A stretch of DNA of 45,207 nucleotides from Candidatus Poribacteria bacterium (GCA_018644665.1 JABGQA010000142.1:1-45207); one strand, 5' to 3'; numbered from the stretch's first letter, positions 24,979 through 34,358 are shown. The notes: generated by a model not told the origin, from the letters alone. Numbers and translations: made by a program.

Positions 24979-26259
24979 ATGTCCCGACACTTGCTGTTTT
25001 CAAAGGTACGCAACGTAGCAATTGCCGCCGTCGCGGTGATGGCCCTGGCGCCGATGGCGCGCGCGCAGGACACGATCAAGGTCGGTGTCCTTCACTCGCT
25101 CAGCGGCACGATGGCCATCAGCGAGGTGTCCCTCCGCGACGTAGTCATGATGGCGATCGACGAGATCAACGCCGAGGGCGGCGTTCTAGGCAGGCAGATC
25201 GAGCCGGTCGTCGTCGACCCGGCGTCGGACTGGGACCTGTTCGCCGAGAAGGCCAAGCAGTTGCTCCTGCAGGACGACGTGGCTGCCACCTTCGGGTGCT
25301 GGACGTCAGTCAGCCGCAAGTCCGTGCTGCCCGTCTTTGAGCAGCACAACGGGTTGCTGTTCTACCCGGTGCAGTACGAAGGCGAGGAGTGCTCGAAGAA
25401 CGTGTTCTACACGGGCGCCGCGGTCAACCAGCAGGCCGCTCCCGCCGTACAGTATCTCCTCGACGAGGGATTCACGCGATTCTACCTTCTCGGCACGGAC
25501 TACGTGTACCCGCGGACGACGAACAAGATCCTCAAGGCGATGCTCGAAGCCAAGGGCGTCTCGACGGATGACTACCGCGAGGAGTACACGCCGTTCCACC
25601 ACCAGGACTACCAGACGATCGTCGCGGATATCAAGGAATTCGCCGCGGCCGGCGATACCTGCGTCGTCAGCACCATCAATGGCGATAGCAACGTCCCCTT
25701 CTACAAGGAATTCGCCAACCAGGGACTCACCGCCGACGACGTGCCGATCATGGCGTTCAGCGTCGCCGAGGACGAGCTTCGTGGCATGGACACGAGCGCC
25801 CTCGTGGGACACTTGGCGGCGTGGAACTACTACCAGTCCATCGACACGCGCGACAACGCTTCCTTCGTCGAGGCGTTCAAGGCGTACTGCGAGGCCAACG
25901 GCCTTCCGGGCGGCGCCGATCGCGTGACCGACGACCCGATCGAAGCCGCCTACTATGGCGTCTACGTGTGGGCGGCCGCCGTCGAGAAGGCCGGCACGAC
26001 AGATGTCGACGCTGTCCGCACGGCCGCTTACGGGCTGGAGTTCGACGCGCCCGGCGGCGCGAAGAAGATCGACGAGGTGAATCACCACACGTGGAAGCCG
26101 GTGCTGATCGGCGAGATCCTGGCCGATGGGCAGTTCGGCATCGTCTGGGAGTCCGACGGCCTCGTACGCCCAATGCCGTGGAGCGAATACACCAGCGCCG
26201 ATCGTGACTGCGACCACGTCAACCACGACGGCACCTACATGAAGGCGATGGCTCCCTAG
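24979..26259 (+). CDS. urtA: Urea ABC transporter substrate-binding protein UrtA
   Basis: 426 residues, ATG after AAAGGACGC. Signal peptide to PMARAQ. Type I periplasmic binding protein: DTIKVGVLHSLSGTMAISE, DVVMMAIDEINAEGGVLG, 'FGCWTSVSRKSVLPVFE' and 'LFYPVQYEGEECSKNVFYTG' are the strongly conserved stretches of UrtA/AmiC-type proteins. The protein delivers urea to UrtBC. It is 38 bp after the porin gene. An 86-bp gap with a strong hairpin separates it from urtB, which would allow more binding protein than permease to be made. Confidence 0.96.
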   Translation: MSRHLLFSKVRNVAIAAVAVMALAPMARAQDTIKVGVLHSLSGTMAISEVSLRDVVMMAIDEINAEGGVLGRQIEPVVVDPASDWDLFAEKAKQLLLQDDVAATFGCWTSVSRKSVLPVFEQHNGLLFYPVQYEGEECSKNVFYTGAAVNQQAAPAVQYLLDEGFTRFYLLGTDYVYPRTTNKILKAMLEAKGVSTDDYREEYTPFHHQDYQTIVADIKEFAAAGDTCVVSTINGDSNVPFYKEFANQGLTADDVPIMAFSVAEDELRGMDTSALVGHLAAWNYYQSIDTRDNASFVEAFKAYCEANGLPGGADRVTDDPIEAAYYGVYVWAAAVEKAGTTDVDAVRTAAYGLEFDAPGGAKKIDEVNHHTWKPVLIGEILADGQFGIVWESDGLVRPMPWSEYTSADRDCDHVNHDGTYMKAMAP

Positions 26260-26279
26260 CCAGCCCTTCCGGCCAGAGG

Positions 26280-26305
26280 CGCCCTCCGTTAAGCTGCGGA
26301 GGGCG
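26280..26305 (+). promoter_or_regulatory. Intercistronic hairpin between urtA and urtB
   Basis: A perfect 9-bp stem CGCCCTCCG / CGGAGGGCG with an 8-nt loop (TTAAGCTG) lies 20 bp after the urtA stop. No T-run follows, so it is not a simple intrinsic terminator. It may protect the urtA part of the transcript from 3' decay or attenuate downstream expression. Confidence 0.6.
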
Positions 26306-26345
26306 TCCGACTGTTCCCCGACCGGACAACCCCACCGGGCAGCCA

Positions 26346-27998
26346 ATGACACGACCGCTTGCCGTAGCTCTCGTTGCGCTCATCGCGGGATTTGCGTCCG
26401 CGCAGACCGCCGCCGATACTCCCGCCGCACAGCACGTGCGCGCTCTCACTGGCCGGGGCGCCGCACAGACCGCGGCAGCGATCGAGATCGCCAAGCTTCG
26501 CGACGCTGACGCGGACATGGCCATTCAGGCGCTTCTCGACCGGAACCTGCACACCTATACCGACGCGGCTGGAGAGACGATCGCGGTCGTGGCGGGAGAG
26601 ACGGCGGCGGACGGCCGCGTTCCCCTGCGCCACGCATATGGTGGCGCTCCCGTTGTCGATGCGGCCGGCGCTCACGTCGCTGTGCCTGAGGACGCTCTGA
26701 CGGCGGTTACGGCCGGGCGCAAGCTGCGTAAGCTCGGGCGGGAGCTGCTCCGCCTCAACGGCCCCGACCCTCAGGCGAGACGCTCTGCGGCGTTCTTCCT
26801 CGGGCGTCAGCAGGATGACACCCTCATGCCGCTCCTGATGGCTGCACGCGACTCTGAGCGCGCCAAGTGGACGCTACGCGGGATCGACGAGGCCATCGAG
26901 GTTACTCGGCTCGCGGACGAGGATCCTCAGGTGAGGGCCCGGGCAGTCGAGCGTCTCGCAGCGCTGCACTCCGGCTACGCGCTCAACGAGTTCGGGAAGG
27001 CGCTCGAAGCGGGGTCGGAGACGGACGCAGATGTCGTTGAGGCGATGCGGCGGGCCGTGGCGCGCATTGAGCGCTGGGGCATCCTTACGGACGTCGTGCA
27101 GACCACGTGGAACGGCCTCAGCTTGGCGTCGATACTCGGCGTCATCGCAGTAGGGTTGGCGATCACGTTCGGCCTGATGAAGGTGATCAACATGGCGCAC
27201 GGTGAGTTGATGCTCATCGGCGCGTACGCGACGTACCTGGTGCAAGCCGGCTTCAAGTCCTCCCTTCCCGCGTCCGCGTTCGCGATGTACCCGATCGTTG
27301 CCATCCCCGTCGCCTTCGTGACTGCGGCCGTGCTGGGCGTCATTCTCGAGCATCTCATCGTGCGTCATCTCTACGGCCGTCCGCTGGACACGCTGCTTGC
27401 GACTTTCGGCGTAAGCCTGGGCCTGCAGCAGTTGGCCCGTCATACGTTCGGCGCGCAGAACGTCGACATCGCGAGCCCCGGCTGGCTGACCGGTGGGTGG
27501 CAGATCATCACTGGCGTCGTCCTGCCGTACAACCGTCTCTACATCCTGGCGCTAAGTGTCGCGTGCATCGTCGGGACGTACGCTGTTCTGCTGCGATCCG
27601 GCGCAGGGCTGCGTATACGCGCGGTGACGCAGAACCGCCAGATGAGCGCGTGCCTCGGTATCGCCACGCGCAAGGTGGACCGGTGGACGTTCGCGTTCGG
27701 CTCCGGGTTGGCTGGAGTTGGGGGATGCGCGCTGAGTCAGCTTGGCAACGTGGGTCCCGACCTCGGACAGACGTATATCATCGACGCGTTCATGGTGGTC
27801 GTGCTCGGCGGGGTCGGGAAGCTCGCGGGGGTGGTCTGTGGCGCGTTCATGATCGGCGGCGGGAACAAAATCCTCGAAGGGATGACGTCGAGCCCGGTGG
27901 CCGGGAAGGTGTTGGTGCTCGTCGCGTTGATCCTGTTCCTGCAGAAGAGGCCGCTCGGGGTATTCCCGGACAAGGGCCGCCATGAGGAGTCTGCGTGA
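26346..27998 (+). CDS. urtB: Urea ABC transporter permease UrtB
   Basis: 550 residues. It has a signal-like N-terminus (LAVALVALIAGFASAQT), then an extra-cytoplasmic region of about 230 residues with HEAT-like helices (ARRSAAFFLGRQ, VRARAVERLAAL). The LivH-type permease begins near residue 255 with LASILGVIAVGLAITFGLMKVINMA and HGELMLIGAYATYLVQ. GVGKLAGVVCGAFMIGGGNK is the conserved end loop. This long form is normal for UrtB of many Gram-negatives. It forms the urea channel with UrtC. Its stop overlaps the urtC start as GTGA. Confidence 0.95.
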   Translation: MTRPLAVALVALIAGFASAQTAADTPAAQHVRALTGRGAAQTAAAIEIAKLRDADADMAIQALLDRNLHTYTDAAGETIAVVAGETAADGRVPLRHAYGGAPVVDAAGAHVAVPEDALTAVTAGRKLRKLGRELLRLNGPDPQARRSAAFFLGRQQDDTLMPLLMAARDSERAKWTLRGIDEAIEVTRLADEDPQVRARAVERLAALHSGYALNEFGKALEAGSETDADVVEAMRRAVARIERWGILTDVVQTTWNGLSLASILGVIAVGLAITFGLMKVINMAHGELMLIGAYATYLVQAGFKSSLPASAFAMYPIVAIPVAFVTAAVLGVILEHLIVRHLYGRPLDTLLATFGVSLGLQQLARHTFGAQNVDIASPGWLTGGWQIITGVVLPYNRLYILALSVACIVGTYAVLLRSGAGLRIRAVTQNRQMSACLGIATRKVDRWTFAFGSGLAGVGGCALSQLGNVGPDLGQTYIIDAFMVVVLGGVGKLAGVVCGAFMIGGGNKILEGMTSSPVAGKVLVLVALILFLQKRPLGVFPDKGRHEESA

Positions 27999-29167
27999 GC
28001 AACCGCGGTCTAGGGTCCAAGCGATCGTTCAGCCGGGGTCTGGCGCCGTTCTGGGTAGTGGCCGCCGTGCTGCTTGTCGTCGTGCCGCTGATGAACGCGT
28101 ACGGCCCCGAGGGTACGCTGCTGCATGTCTCGGACTACAAACTGAATCTGTTCGGGAAGTTCCTCTGCTACGCCATCGTCGCTCTCGGTATCGACCTGAT
28201 ATGGGGTTTCACGGGCGTTCTGAGCCTCGGACAGGGCGTGTACTTCGCTCTCGGCGGGTACGCGATGGGGATGTACCTCATGCTCGCCATCGCGGGCGAA
28301 GGCGTGTACGGGAGCGAGTTGCCGGACTTCATGGTCTTCCTTGGCTGGGAGAAGCTGCCGTGGTTCTGGCCGCCGTTCCGCCACTTCTGGTGGACGGCGT
28401 TGGCCATCGTGCTGGTCCCCGGCGGGGCAGCCGCGCTGTTTGGACTCCTGGCGTTCAGAAGTCGCATTCGCGGGGTGTACTTCGCCATCATCACGCAGGC
28501 GCTGACTTTCGCCATGGCCCTGGTGTTCTACCGCAACAGCCTCGGCCTCGGTGGGAACAACGGTCTTACTGACTTCAAGCGGCTCCTCGGCTTCGCGCTA
28601 AACGACCCCGCAACGATGCGCGGCCTCTACATGGCGACGGTGATCGCGCTGGGGCTCGCGTATCTCGCGTGTCGGTGGCTGACGATGTCGAAGTTCGGGC
28701 GCGTGTTGGTCGCGATCCGGGACAACGAAACGCGCGTGCGCTTCTCTGGGTACTCGGCGTCTCGCTACAAAGTGTGCGCGTTCACGATCGCGGGCGTGCT
28801 GGCGGGGATCGCGGGAGCCCTGTACGCGCCGCAGGTGGGGATCATCAACCCGAGCGAGCTCGATATACTGCCGTCTATCGAGATGGCGGTCTGGGTCGCC
28901 GTGGGCGGACGGGGGACGCTAGTCGGCGCGGCTGTCGGGGCGTTCGCCGTCAGTTGGTTCAAGAGCGCCCTGACGGGATCCACGACCTTCGCGGCGATGT
29001 GGCCGTATTTTCTTGGCGGTCTGTTCGTCGTGGTGGTGATGTTCCTGCCGGAGGGCCTCGTGGGCATCCCCAGACGGCTGCTCGGCCTGGTCGCGCGCGT
29101 CCGCCGACCGTCGGCGACCGGCGACGATGTCACCCCGGCTACGACATCCACGGACGGCGAGGGCTGA
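27995..29167 (+). CDS. urtC: Urea ABC transporter permease UrtC
   Basis: 390 residues from a GTG that overlaps the urtB stop. LivM-type permease with about nine to ten membrane helices: GIDLIWGFTGVLSLGQGVYFALGGY, 'YFAIITQALTFAMALVF', 'NNGLTDFKRLLGFALND', and RYKVCAFTIAGVLAGIAGALYAPQVGIINPSE are all characteristic. 'AVWVAVGGRGTLVGAAVGAF' is the coupling region for the ATPase subunits. Cytoplasmic membrane. The urtD ATG lies 4 nt after its stop codon. Confidence 0.95.
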   Translation: MSNRGLGSKRSFSRGLAPFWVVAAVLLVVVPLMNAYGPEGTLLHVSDYKLNLFGKFLCYAIVALGIDLIWGFTGVLSLGQGVYFALGGYAMGMYLMLAIAGEGVYGSELPDFMVFLGWEKLPWFWPPFRHFWWTALAIVLVPGGAAALFGLLAFRSRIRGVYFAIITQALTFAMALVFYRNSLGLGGNNGLTDFKRLLGFALNDPATMRGLYMATVIALGLAYLACRWLTMSKFGRVLVAIRDNETRVRFSGYSASRYKVCAFTIAGVLAGIAGALYAPQVGIINPSELDILPSIEMAVWVAVGGRGTLVGAAVGAFAVSWFKSALTGSTTFAAMWPYFLGGLFVVVVMFLPEGLVGIPRRLLGLVARVRRPSATGDDVTPATTSTDGEG

Positions 29168-29171
29168 ACCT

Positions 29172-29942
29172 ATGTACGCCCGGCGAGTCGAGGACGCGAC
29201 CAGCGATACGATCCTCTACATCGAAGGTCTGACCGTGAGCTTCGATGGTTTCAAGGCGCTGAACGACCTGGACTTCTTCATGGGCGTCGGCGAACTGCGG
29301 GTCATCATCGGCCCCAACGGCGCAGGTAAGACCACCCTCCTCGACACCATCACAGGCAAGGTGCGGCCGACCGAGGGTACCGTGCTCTACAACGGGGTGT
29401 CCGACCTTGCCACGCTGACCGAGAACGCTATCGTGAACCTGGGCATCGGACGGAAGTTCCAGACGCCCACGATCTACGTCAACCACACGGTATTCGAGAA
29501 CCTAGCGCTCTCGCTCCCCGAGGACAAAGGCATATTCCGCACGATACGGTCGATGCTCGGGAGCCACGACGGGGATCGCATCGCGGACGTGCTGAACGCC
29601 GTGGGCCTGTCCGACAAGGCGGACGATCCGGCGGGACTGCTGTCTCACGGCGAGAAGCAGTGGCTCGAGATCGGGATGCTGATCGCGCAGGACCCGCGAC
29701 TGCTGTTGCTGGACGAGCCGGTCGCTGGCATGACGGACTACGAAACGCAAGGCACTGTGGACCTGATCCACTCGCTCGCGGATTCTCACTCGATCCTCGT
29801 GATCGAGCACGACATGGATTTCGTCGAGCAGATCGCCCGCACGGTGACTGTGCTGCACGAAGGGTCGTCGCTCTGCGAGGGGACCATGGACGAGGTCAAA
29901 GCGGATCCGCGGGTGGTCGAAGTGTACCTAGGGCGAGGCTGA
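29172..29942 (+). CDS. urtD: Urea ABC transporter ATP-binding protein UrtD
   Basis: 256 residues; ATG at 29172 chosen because the upstream frame runs into urtC. ABC ATPase: Walker A GPNGAGKT at 47-54, Q-loop region IGRKFQTPTIYVNHTVFENL, signature LLSHGEKQWLEIGM, Walker B LLLLDEPVAGM and switch His in VIEHDMDF. The SHGEKQWLEIG signature rather than LSGGQ is typical of UrtD/LivG proteins. It drives urea import with UrtE at the inner face of the membrane. It ends four bases before urtE. Confidence 0.95.
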   Translation: MYARRVEDATSDTILYIEGLTVSFDGFKALNDLDFFMGVGELRVIIGPNGAGKTTLLDTITGKVRPTEGTVLYNGVSDLATLTENAIVNLGIGRKFQTPTIYVNHTVFENLALSLPEDKGIFRTIRSMLGSHDGDRIADVLNAVGLSDKADDPAGLLSHGEKQWLEIGMLIAQDPRLLLLDEPVAGMTDYETQGTVDLIHSLADSHSILVIEHDMDFVEQIARTVTVLHEGSSLCEGTMDEVKADPRVVEVYLGRG

Positions 29943-29945
29943 GGG

Positions 29946-30641
29946 ATGCTGAGCATCGACGGGCTCGACGTGTTCTACGGCGAGAGCCACATCCTGCGGG
30001 GTGTGCACATGCATGTGCCCGCCGGTAAGGTGGTCTGTCTCATGGGCCGAAACGGCGTCGGAAAGACGACGCTGCTCAAAGCGATCGCTGGGGCGCTGCC
30101 GGCGCGTCGCGGCTCGGTGACGTACGACGACGAGGACATCACGAAGGCGCCCTCGCACGTCCGCGCGAGAGCTGGGATCGCTTACGTGCCGCAGGGCCGG
30201 GAGATATTCCCGCGCCTCACGGTGCGCGAGAACCTGCTCGTCGGACTGGAGGCGCGGACGGATCGCGTAAAGGACGTGCCCGAGTCCGTGCTTGCCCTAT
30301 TTCCCGCGCTGAGATCGATGCTGACGCGTCGAGGCGGAGACCTCAGCGGTGGACAACAGCAGCAACTGGCCATCGGGCGAGCGTTGGTATCGGAGCCCCG
30401 TCTGCTCCTGCTGGACGAGCCGACGGAGGGGATCCAGCCATCGATCATCCAGGAGATCGAGCAGGTGATCCGGCGCGTCCGCGACGCGGGCGAGACGGCC
30501 GTGTTGCTGGTCGAGCAGTACCTGGATTTCGCGCGTGCTCTCGGCGATCTGTACTACATCATGGACCGCGGCAGCATCGTCGCGGAGGGGGAGACGCGGA
30601 ATCTCACGGACGAAGTCGTCAGGACTCACCTCACGGTGTAG
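29946..30641 (+). CDS. urtE: Urea ABC transporter ATP-binding protein UrtE
   Basis: 231 residues, ATG at 29946 within GAGGGATG. LivF-type ABC ATPase: Walker A GRNGVGKT at 34-41, signature DLSGGQQQQLAIGRAL, Walker B LLLLDEPTEGIQPSI and 'AVLLVEQYLDFA' as switch segment. 'YYIMDRGSIVAEG' is the usual C-terminal strand pair. It completes the urtABCDE importer. Only three bases separate it from ureD, so transporter and urease genes are one transcription unit. Confidence 0.95.
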   Translation: MLSIDGLDVFYGESHILRGVHMHVPAGKVVCLMGRNGVGKTTLLKAIAGALPARRGSVTYDDEDITKAPSHVRARAGIAYVPQGREIFPRLTVRENLLVGLEARTDRVKDVPESVLALFPALRSMLTRRGGDLSGGQQQQLAIGRALVSEPRLLLLDEPTEGIQPSIIQEIEQVIRRVRDAGETAVLLVEQYLDFARALGDLYYIMDRGSIVAEGETRNLTDEVVRTHLTV

Positions 30642-30644
30642 CAG

Positions 30645-31505
30645 ATGAGCGCCACACAGGCCGTGTCCCGAGGCATTTCACATCCCTCCGCGCGGCACGG
30701 AGCGTTGCGCCTCGCGTTCGAGTTGCGGGGCGGCCGCACCGTTCTGACGGAGCAGTACGGCCACGCGCCGTTGCGGGTGATGCGCCCAATCGGCCATCCG
30801 TCTGGCGCGGCTTTGGTGTATCTGCTGAGCCCAACCGGGGGCGTTTTGCAGGGGGACCGATACGAGGTATCCATCCGCGTCGGGGCCGGCGCGCGCGCGC
30901 TCTTCACCACGCAGGCGGCGACGAAGGTGTATGGCATGGACGGGGAGGGCGCCTCGCAGGCGATTCGCATTCACGTCGAATCTGACGGCCTGCTCGAGTA
31001 CCTTCCAGACCCGATTATCCTGTACGCGGACTCGGACTTCAGGCAGGAGGTCGACATCACGCTCGACGCCGGCGCGCGGATGATCTATCAGGAAATCGTG
31101 ATGCCGGGCCGCATTGCGCGGGGTGAACGGCTCGCGTTCCGCCGCTTTAGCGCCAGGCTCACGGCGCGCGACGCGGAGGGCGTGCTGCTCCACGAAAATG
31201 CCGTACTTAGTCGAGGGGATGGTCTGGATGCGCTCGGTGGCCTCGACGGGTTCACGTGCTGGGGGTCTTGGTATGGTCTTGGGCTCGGCCCTATGGACGA
31301 CGGCCTTTGGGGGTTGTGTGCGGAGCGCATGCCAGCCGGCGACTCGTCCGCGGTCGGCGGGATGACGCGACTAGCGCGACGAGGCATCGCGGCTCGAATG
31401 CTCGCCCACACGTCGGGCGAGATCGAGAGGACGTTCGCGCGCACGGCGCGTGACGTGTACGAGTCCGCGTTGGGCATTGAACCGATAGAGCTTCGGAAGT
31501 ACTGA
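30645..31505 (+). CDS. ureD: Urease accessory protein UreD (UreH)
   Basis: 286 residues, ATG three bases after the urtE stop. UreD docks on the urease apoenzyme and, with UreF and UreG, delivers nickel. Conserved stretches: 'YLLSPTGGVLQGDRYEVSI', 'ALFTTQAATKVYGM', LLEYLPDPIILYADSDFRQE and IYQEIVMPGRIARGE. The length is normal for the family. It is first in the order ureD-A-B-C-E-F-G, which is common in alpha- and beta-proteobacteria and cyanobacteria-like clusters. Confidence 0.94.
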   Translation: MSATQAVSRGISHPSARHGALRLAFELRGGRTVLTEQYGHAPLRVMRPIGHPSGAALVYLLSPTGGVLQGDRYEVSIRVGAGARALFTTQAATKVYGMDGEGASQAIRIHVESDGLLEYLPDPIILYADSDFRQEVDITLDAGARMIYQEIVMPGRIARGERLAFRRFSARLTARDAEGVLLHENAVLSRGDGLDALGGLDGFTCWGSWYGLGLGPMDDGLWGLCAERMPAGDSSAVGGMTRLARRGIAARMLAHTSGEIERTFARTARDVYESALGIEPIELRKY

Positions 31506-31520
31506 CCGAGGAGACACGCC

Positions 31521-31823
31521 GTGAACCTGACGCCGCGTGAGCAGGAGAAGCTGCTCGTGTACGTAGCCGCGAACCTGGCCAGGGAGCGGCGCGCCCGAGG
31601 TCTCAAGCTCAACCACCCGGAGGCCGTGGCGCTGATCACGGGAGAGGTTTTGGAGGGCATCCGTGACGGGAGGACCGTCGCCGAACTCATGGAATACGGC
31701 ACGACTATCCTCTCGCGTGACGACGTCATGGAGGGGGTCCCGGAGATGATTCACGATGTCCAGGTAGAGGGCACCTTCCCCGACGGCACGAAGCTCGTCA
31801 CCGTCCACGACCCGATAAGGTAG
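31521..31823 (+). CDS. ureA: Urease gamma subunit UreA
   Basis: 100 residues, GTG start with GAGGAG about ten bases upstream. Whole-length match to the gamma subunit: MNLTPREQEKLLVYVAA, LKLNHPEAVALITGEVLEG, 'YGTTILSRDDVMEGVPEM' and 'VEGTFPDGTKLVTVHDPI'. It forms the structural (alpha-beta-gamma)3 urease with the next two genes. The gamma and beta subunits are separate genes, not fused as in Helicobacter. Confidence 0.97.
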   Translation: MNLTPREQEKLLVYVAANLARERRARGLKLNHPEAVALITGEVLEGIRDGRTVAELMEYGTTILSRDDVMEGVPEMIHDVQVEGTFPDGTKLVTVHDPIR

Positions 31824-31831
31824 GCAGGCGT

Positions 31832-32191
31832 ATGATCCCCGGCGAGTACATGCTGAGTGACGAGGACATCGTGGCGAACGCGGGCCGTGCGGTTGCGGAG
31901 ATCACGGTAGCCAATACCGGCGATCGGCCGGTGCAGGTCGGGTCGCACTTCCACTTCTTCGAGGTGAATCGCGCCCTGCGCTTCGACCGAGCGAAGGCGT
32001 TCGGCATGCGGCTGAACATCCCGTCGGGAGTCGCTGTCAGGTTCGAGCCGGGCGACGAGAAGACGGTCGAGTTGGTTGAACTCGGGGGCACGCGTGTGGT
32101 GCATGGGCTCAACGCGCGCACGAACGGCCGACTCGACGACCCCGCGACGCGGGGGGCAGCCCTGAAGGCCATCCAGGGAGCGGACGCATGA
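31832..32191 (+). CDS. ureB: Urease beta subunit UreB
   Basis: 119 residues, ATG eight bases after ureA. Conserved core: MIPGEYMLSDEDIVANAGR, 'TVANTGDRPVQVGSHFHFFE', LRFDRAKAFGMRLNIPSG, and 'VRFEPGDEKTVELVELGG'. The C-terminal tail is a little longer than the shortest family members (LDDPATRGAALKAIQGADA). Its TGA overlaps the ureC ATG as ATGA, consistent with equal subunit synthesis. Confidence 0.97.
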   Translation: MIPGEYMLSDEDIVANAGRAVAEITVANTGDRPVQVGSHFHFFEVNRALRFDRAKAFGMRLNIPSGVAVRFEPGDEKTVELVELGGTRVVHGLNARTNGRLDDPATRGAALKAIQGADA

Positions 32192-33906
32192 GCCTGAGAA
32201 TCTCGCGCCGCGCCTACGCGGACATGTACGGCCCTACGGTCGGAGACAAGGTTAGGCTCGCGGACACGGAGCTGGTCATCGAGGTCGAGGAGGACCGCAC
32301 GACCTATGGCGAGGAGTCGAAATTCGGCGGCGGCAAGACCCTCCGGGACGGCATGGGTCAGGCCCCCGGCGTCACGCGCGCGGACGGCGCGCTCGACACG
32401 GTCATCACGAACGCGCTGATCCTCGATACGTGGGGCATCGTCAAGGCGGACATCGGTATGCGCGACGGCCGCATCGTCGGCATCGGCAAGGCCGGGAACC
32501 CCGCTATCATGGACGGCGTCACGCCCGGCATGACGGTCGGCGCAGGCACCGAGACGATCGCCGCGGAGGGGTCCATCGTCACGGCCGGCGCCATCGATGC
32601 GCACATCCACTTCATCTGTCCTCAGCAGGTCCAGGAGGCGCTGTCGTCAGGCGTTACGACGATGATCGGCGGCGGAACGGGCCCGGCGACGGGGACCAAC
32701 GCGACGACATGCACGCCCGGCCCGTGGAACATCGCCCGCATGCTGCAGGCGTCCGAGGGGTTCCCGATCAACCTCGGTTTCCTGGCCAAGGGCAACTCCT
32801 CCCTGCCCGCTGCCCTGCGCGAGCAGATCGAGGCGGGCGCGCTTGGGCTCAAGCTCCACGAGGACTGGGGCACGACGCCCGCCGCCATAGACTGCGCGTT
32901 GTCCGTGGCGGAGGAGTACGATGTTCAGGTCGCGATTCACACAGACACGCTGAACGAGTCGGGCTTTGTCGAGGACTCGGTCGCGGCGTTCAAGGGACGC
33001 ACGATCCACACCTATCACACGGAGGGCGCCGGCGGGGGCCACGCGCCGGACATCATCCGCGTGTGCGGCGAGGGGAACGTGCTGCCCTCATCCACGAACC
33101 CGACGCGACCGTTCACGGTGAACACGATCGAAGAGCATTTGGACATGCTCATGGTGTGTCACCACCTAGACCCCTCGATCCCCGAGGACCTCGCATTCGC
33201 GGAGTCGCGCATTCGTCCAGAGACGATCGCCGCCGAGGACATCCTGCATGACCTCGGCGCGTTCAGCATGATGGCGTCTGACTCCCAGGCGATGGGCCGC
33301 GTGGGCGAAGTCGTTCTGCGGACGTGGCAGACGGCGCACAAAATGAAGACGCAACGTGGGCCGCTCCCGGAGGACCCCGCGGGCTCGGACAACTTCCGCG
33401 CGAAACGCTACGTGGCCAAGTACACTATCAACCCCGCGATCGCTCACGGGATCGACGAGCACGTCGGCTCGGTTGAGGTGGGGAAGCTCGCGGACCTCGT
33501 GCTGTGGAAGCCTGCGTTCTTCGGCGTGAAGCCGTCCCTCATCGTGAAGGGCGGGTTCATCGTGTGGGCGGAGATGGGCGATGCGAACGCGTCGATCCCA
33601 ACGCCACAGCCGGTGCTCGGTCGGGCGATGTTTGGCGCGCACGGTCGCGTGCCGTACGAGTGCTCAGTGACGTTCGTTTCGCAGGCGGCGGGGAACGCGC
33701 ACATCGATCGGGCGCTGGGGTTGGAGAAGCGCGTGGTCGGCGTGCGAGGATGCCGGGACGCCAGCAAGGCCGACATGAAACTCAACGACTACCGGCCGGA
33801 CATCGAGGTCAACCCCGAGACCTATGAGGTCCGCGCCGACGGCGAACTCCTGACATGCGAGCCCGCCGAGACCCTACCGATGGCGCAACGCTACTTCCTG
33901 TTCTAG
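32188..33906 (+). CDS. ureC: Urease alpha (catalytic) subunit UreC
   Basis: 572 residues. It hydrolyses urea to ammonia and carbamate at a dinickel centre in the cytoplasm. All ligands align with an offset of +5 to Klebsiella numbering: His139 and His141 (DAHIHFICP), carbamylated Lys222 (GALGLKLHEDWG), His251, His277 (HTYHTEGAGGGH) and Asp365 (MMASDSQAMGR). The mobile-flap Cys324-His325-His326 (MVCHHLD) is present. The C-terminal MAQRYFLF is the usual family end. The enzyme should be active once nickel is loaded by UreDEFG. Confidence 0.98.
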   Translation: MSLRISRRAYADMYGPTVGDKVRLADTELVIEVEEDRTTYGEESKFGGGKTLRDGMGQAPGVTRADGALDTVITNALILDTWGIVKADIGMRDGRIVGIGKAGNPAIMDGVTPGMTVGAGTETIAAEGSIVTAGAIDAHIHFICPQQVQEALSSGVTTMIGGGTGPATGTNATTCTPGPWNIARMLQASEGFPINLGFLAKGNSSLPAALREQIEAGALGLKLHEDWGTTPAAIDCALSVAEEYDVQVAIHTDTLNESGFVEDSVAAFKGRTIHTYHTEGAGGGHAPDIIRVCGEGNVLPSSTNPTRPFTVNTIEEHLDMLMVCHHLDPSIPEDLAFAESRIRPETIAAEDILHDLGAFSMMASDSQAMGRVGEVVLRTWQTAHKMKTQRGPLPEDPAGSDNFRAKRYVAKYTINPAIAHGIDEHVGSVEVGKLADLVLWKPAFFGVKPSLIVKGGFIVWAEMGDANASIPTPQPVLGRAMFGAHGRVPYECSVTFVSQAAGNAHIDRALGLEKRVVGVRGCRDASKADMKLNDYRPDIEVNPETYEVRADGELLTCEPAETLPMAQRYFLF

Positions 33907-33914
33907 GCAAGCCG

Positions 33915-34358
33915 GTGATCCTCGTCGAGTCTGTGCTCCCCAAGGGCGATGATGGCAGGCGCGAACGTGACGTCGCTCCGCTGACATGGGAGGGACGCTG
34001 CAAGGCGCGCCACAAGGTCGCGACCCGCGCGGGCCGCGAGGTCGGACTCGCGTTGCGCACCGGCACCGTGCTGCATCCGGGCGACGTCCTGTATCGCGAT
34101 GACCGGCTCGTGATCGAGGTTGGGGGCGTCCCGGAACGCATGTTCGTGCTGGCGCCGGCCACGACGGCGGACGCCTGCCTGTGCTGCTACCAGATAGGCA
34201 ACCTGCACCGCCCGATCGCCCTCGACGGCCCCCGCATCGTCACACCGTACGAGCGGGCGCTCGAGGCGGCGATCAAGCGGATTGGCGTGCCGTTCGAGAT
34301 CGACGAACGGGTGTTTACGCACGCAGCCCCAGGCGGCCCCGCACGCCATGCGCACTGA
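33915..34358 (+). CDS. ureE: Urease accessory protein UreE, no His-rich tail
   Basis: 147 residues from a GTG at 33915, eight bases after ureC (ribosome binding site weak); starts inside ureC are unlikely. UreE is the nickel metallochaperone. The peptide-binding N-domain (TWEGRCKARHKVATRAGREV) and metal-binding C-domain with 'CLCCYQIGNLHRPI' are present. 'YERALEAAIKRIGVPFE' is the typical helix. The C-terminus ends after a few His (FTHAAPGGPARHAH), without the long polyhistidine tail of Klebsiella UreE. ureF starts 11 nt before its stop. Confidence 0.88.
   Translation: MILVESVLPKGDDGRRERDVAPLTWEGRCKARHKVATRAGREVGLALRTGTVLHPGDVLYRDDRLVIEVGGVPERMFVLAPATTADACLCCYQIGNLHRPIALDGPRIVTPYERALEAAIKRIGVPFEIDERVFTHAAPGGPARHAH

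Noticed and set aside
25306..26352. 348-codon minus-strand frame opposite urtA
   Set aside because: UrtA is unambiguous; the antisense peptide is Arg/Val-rich without a known domain.
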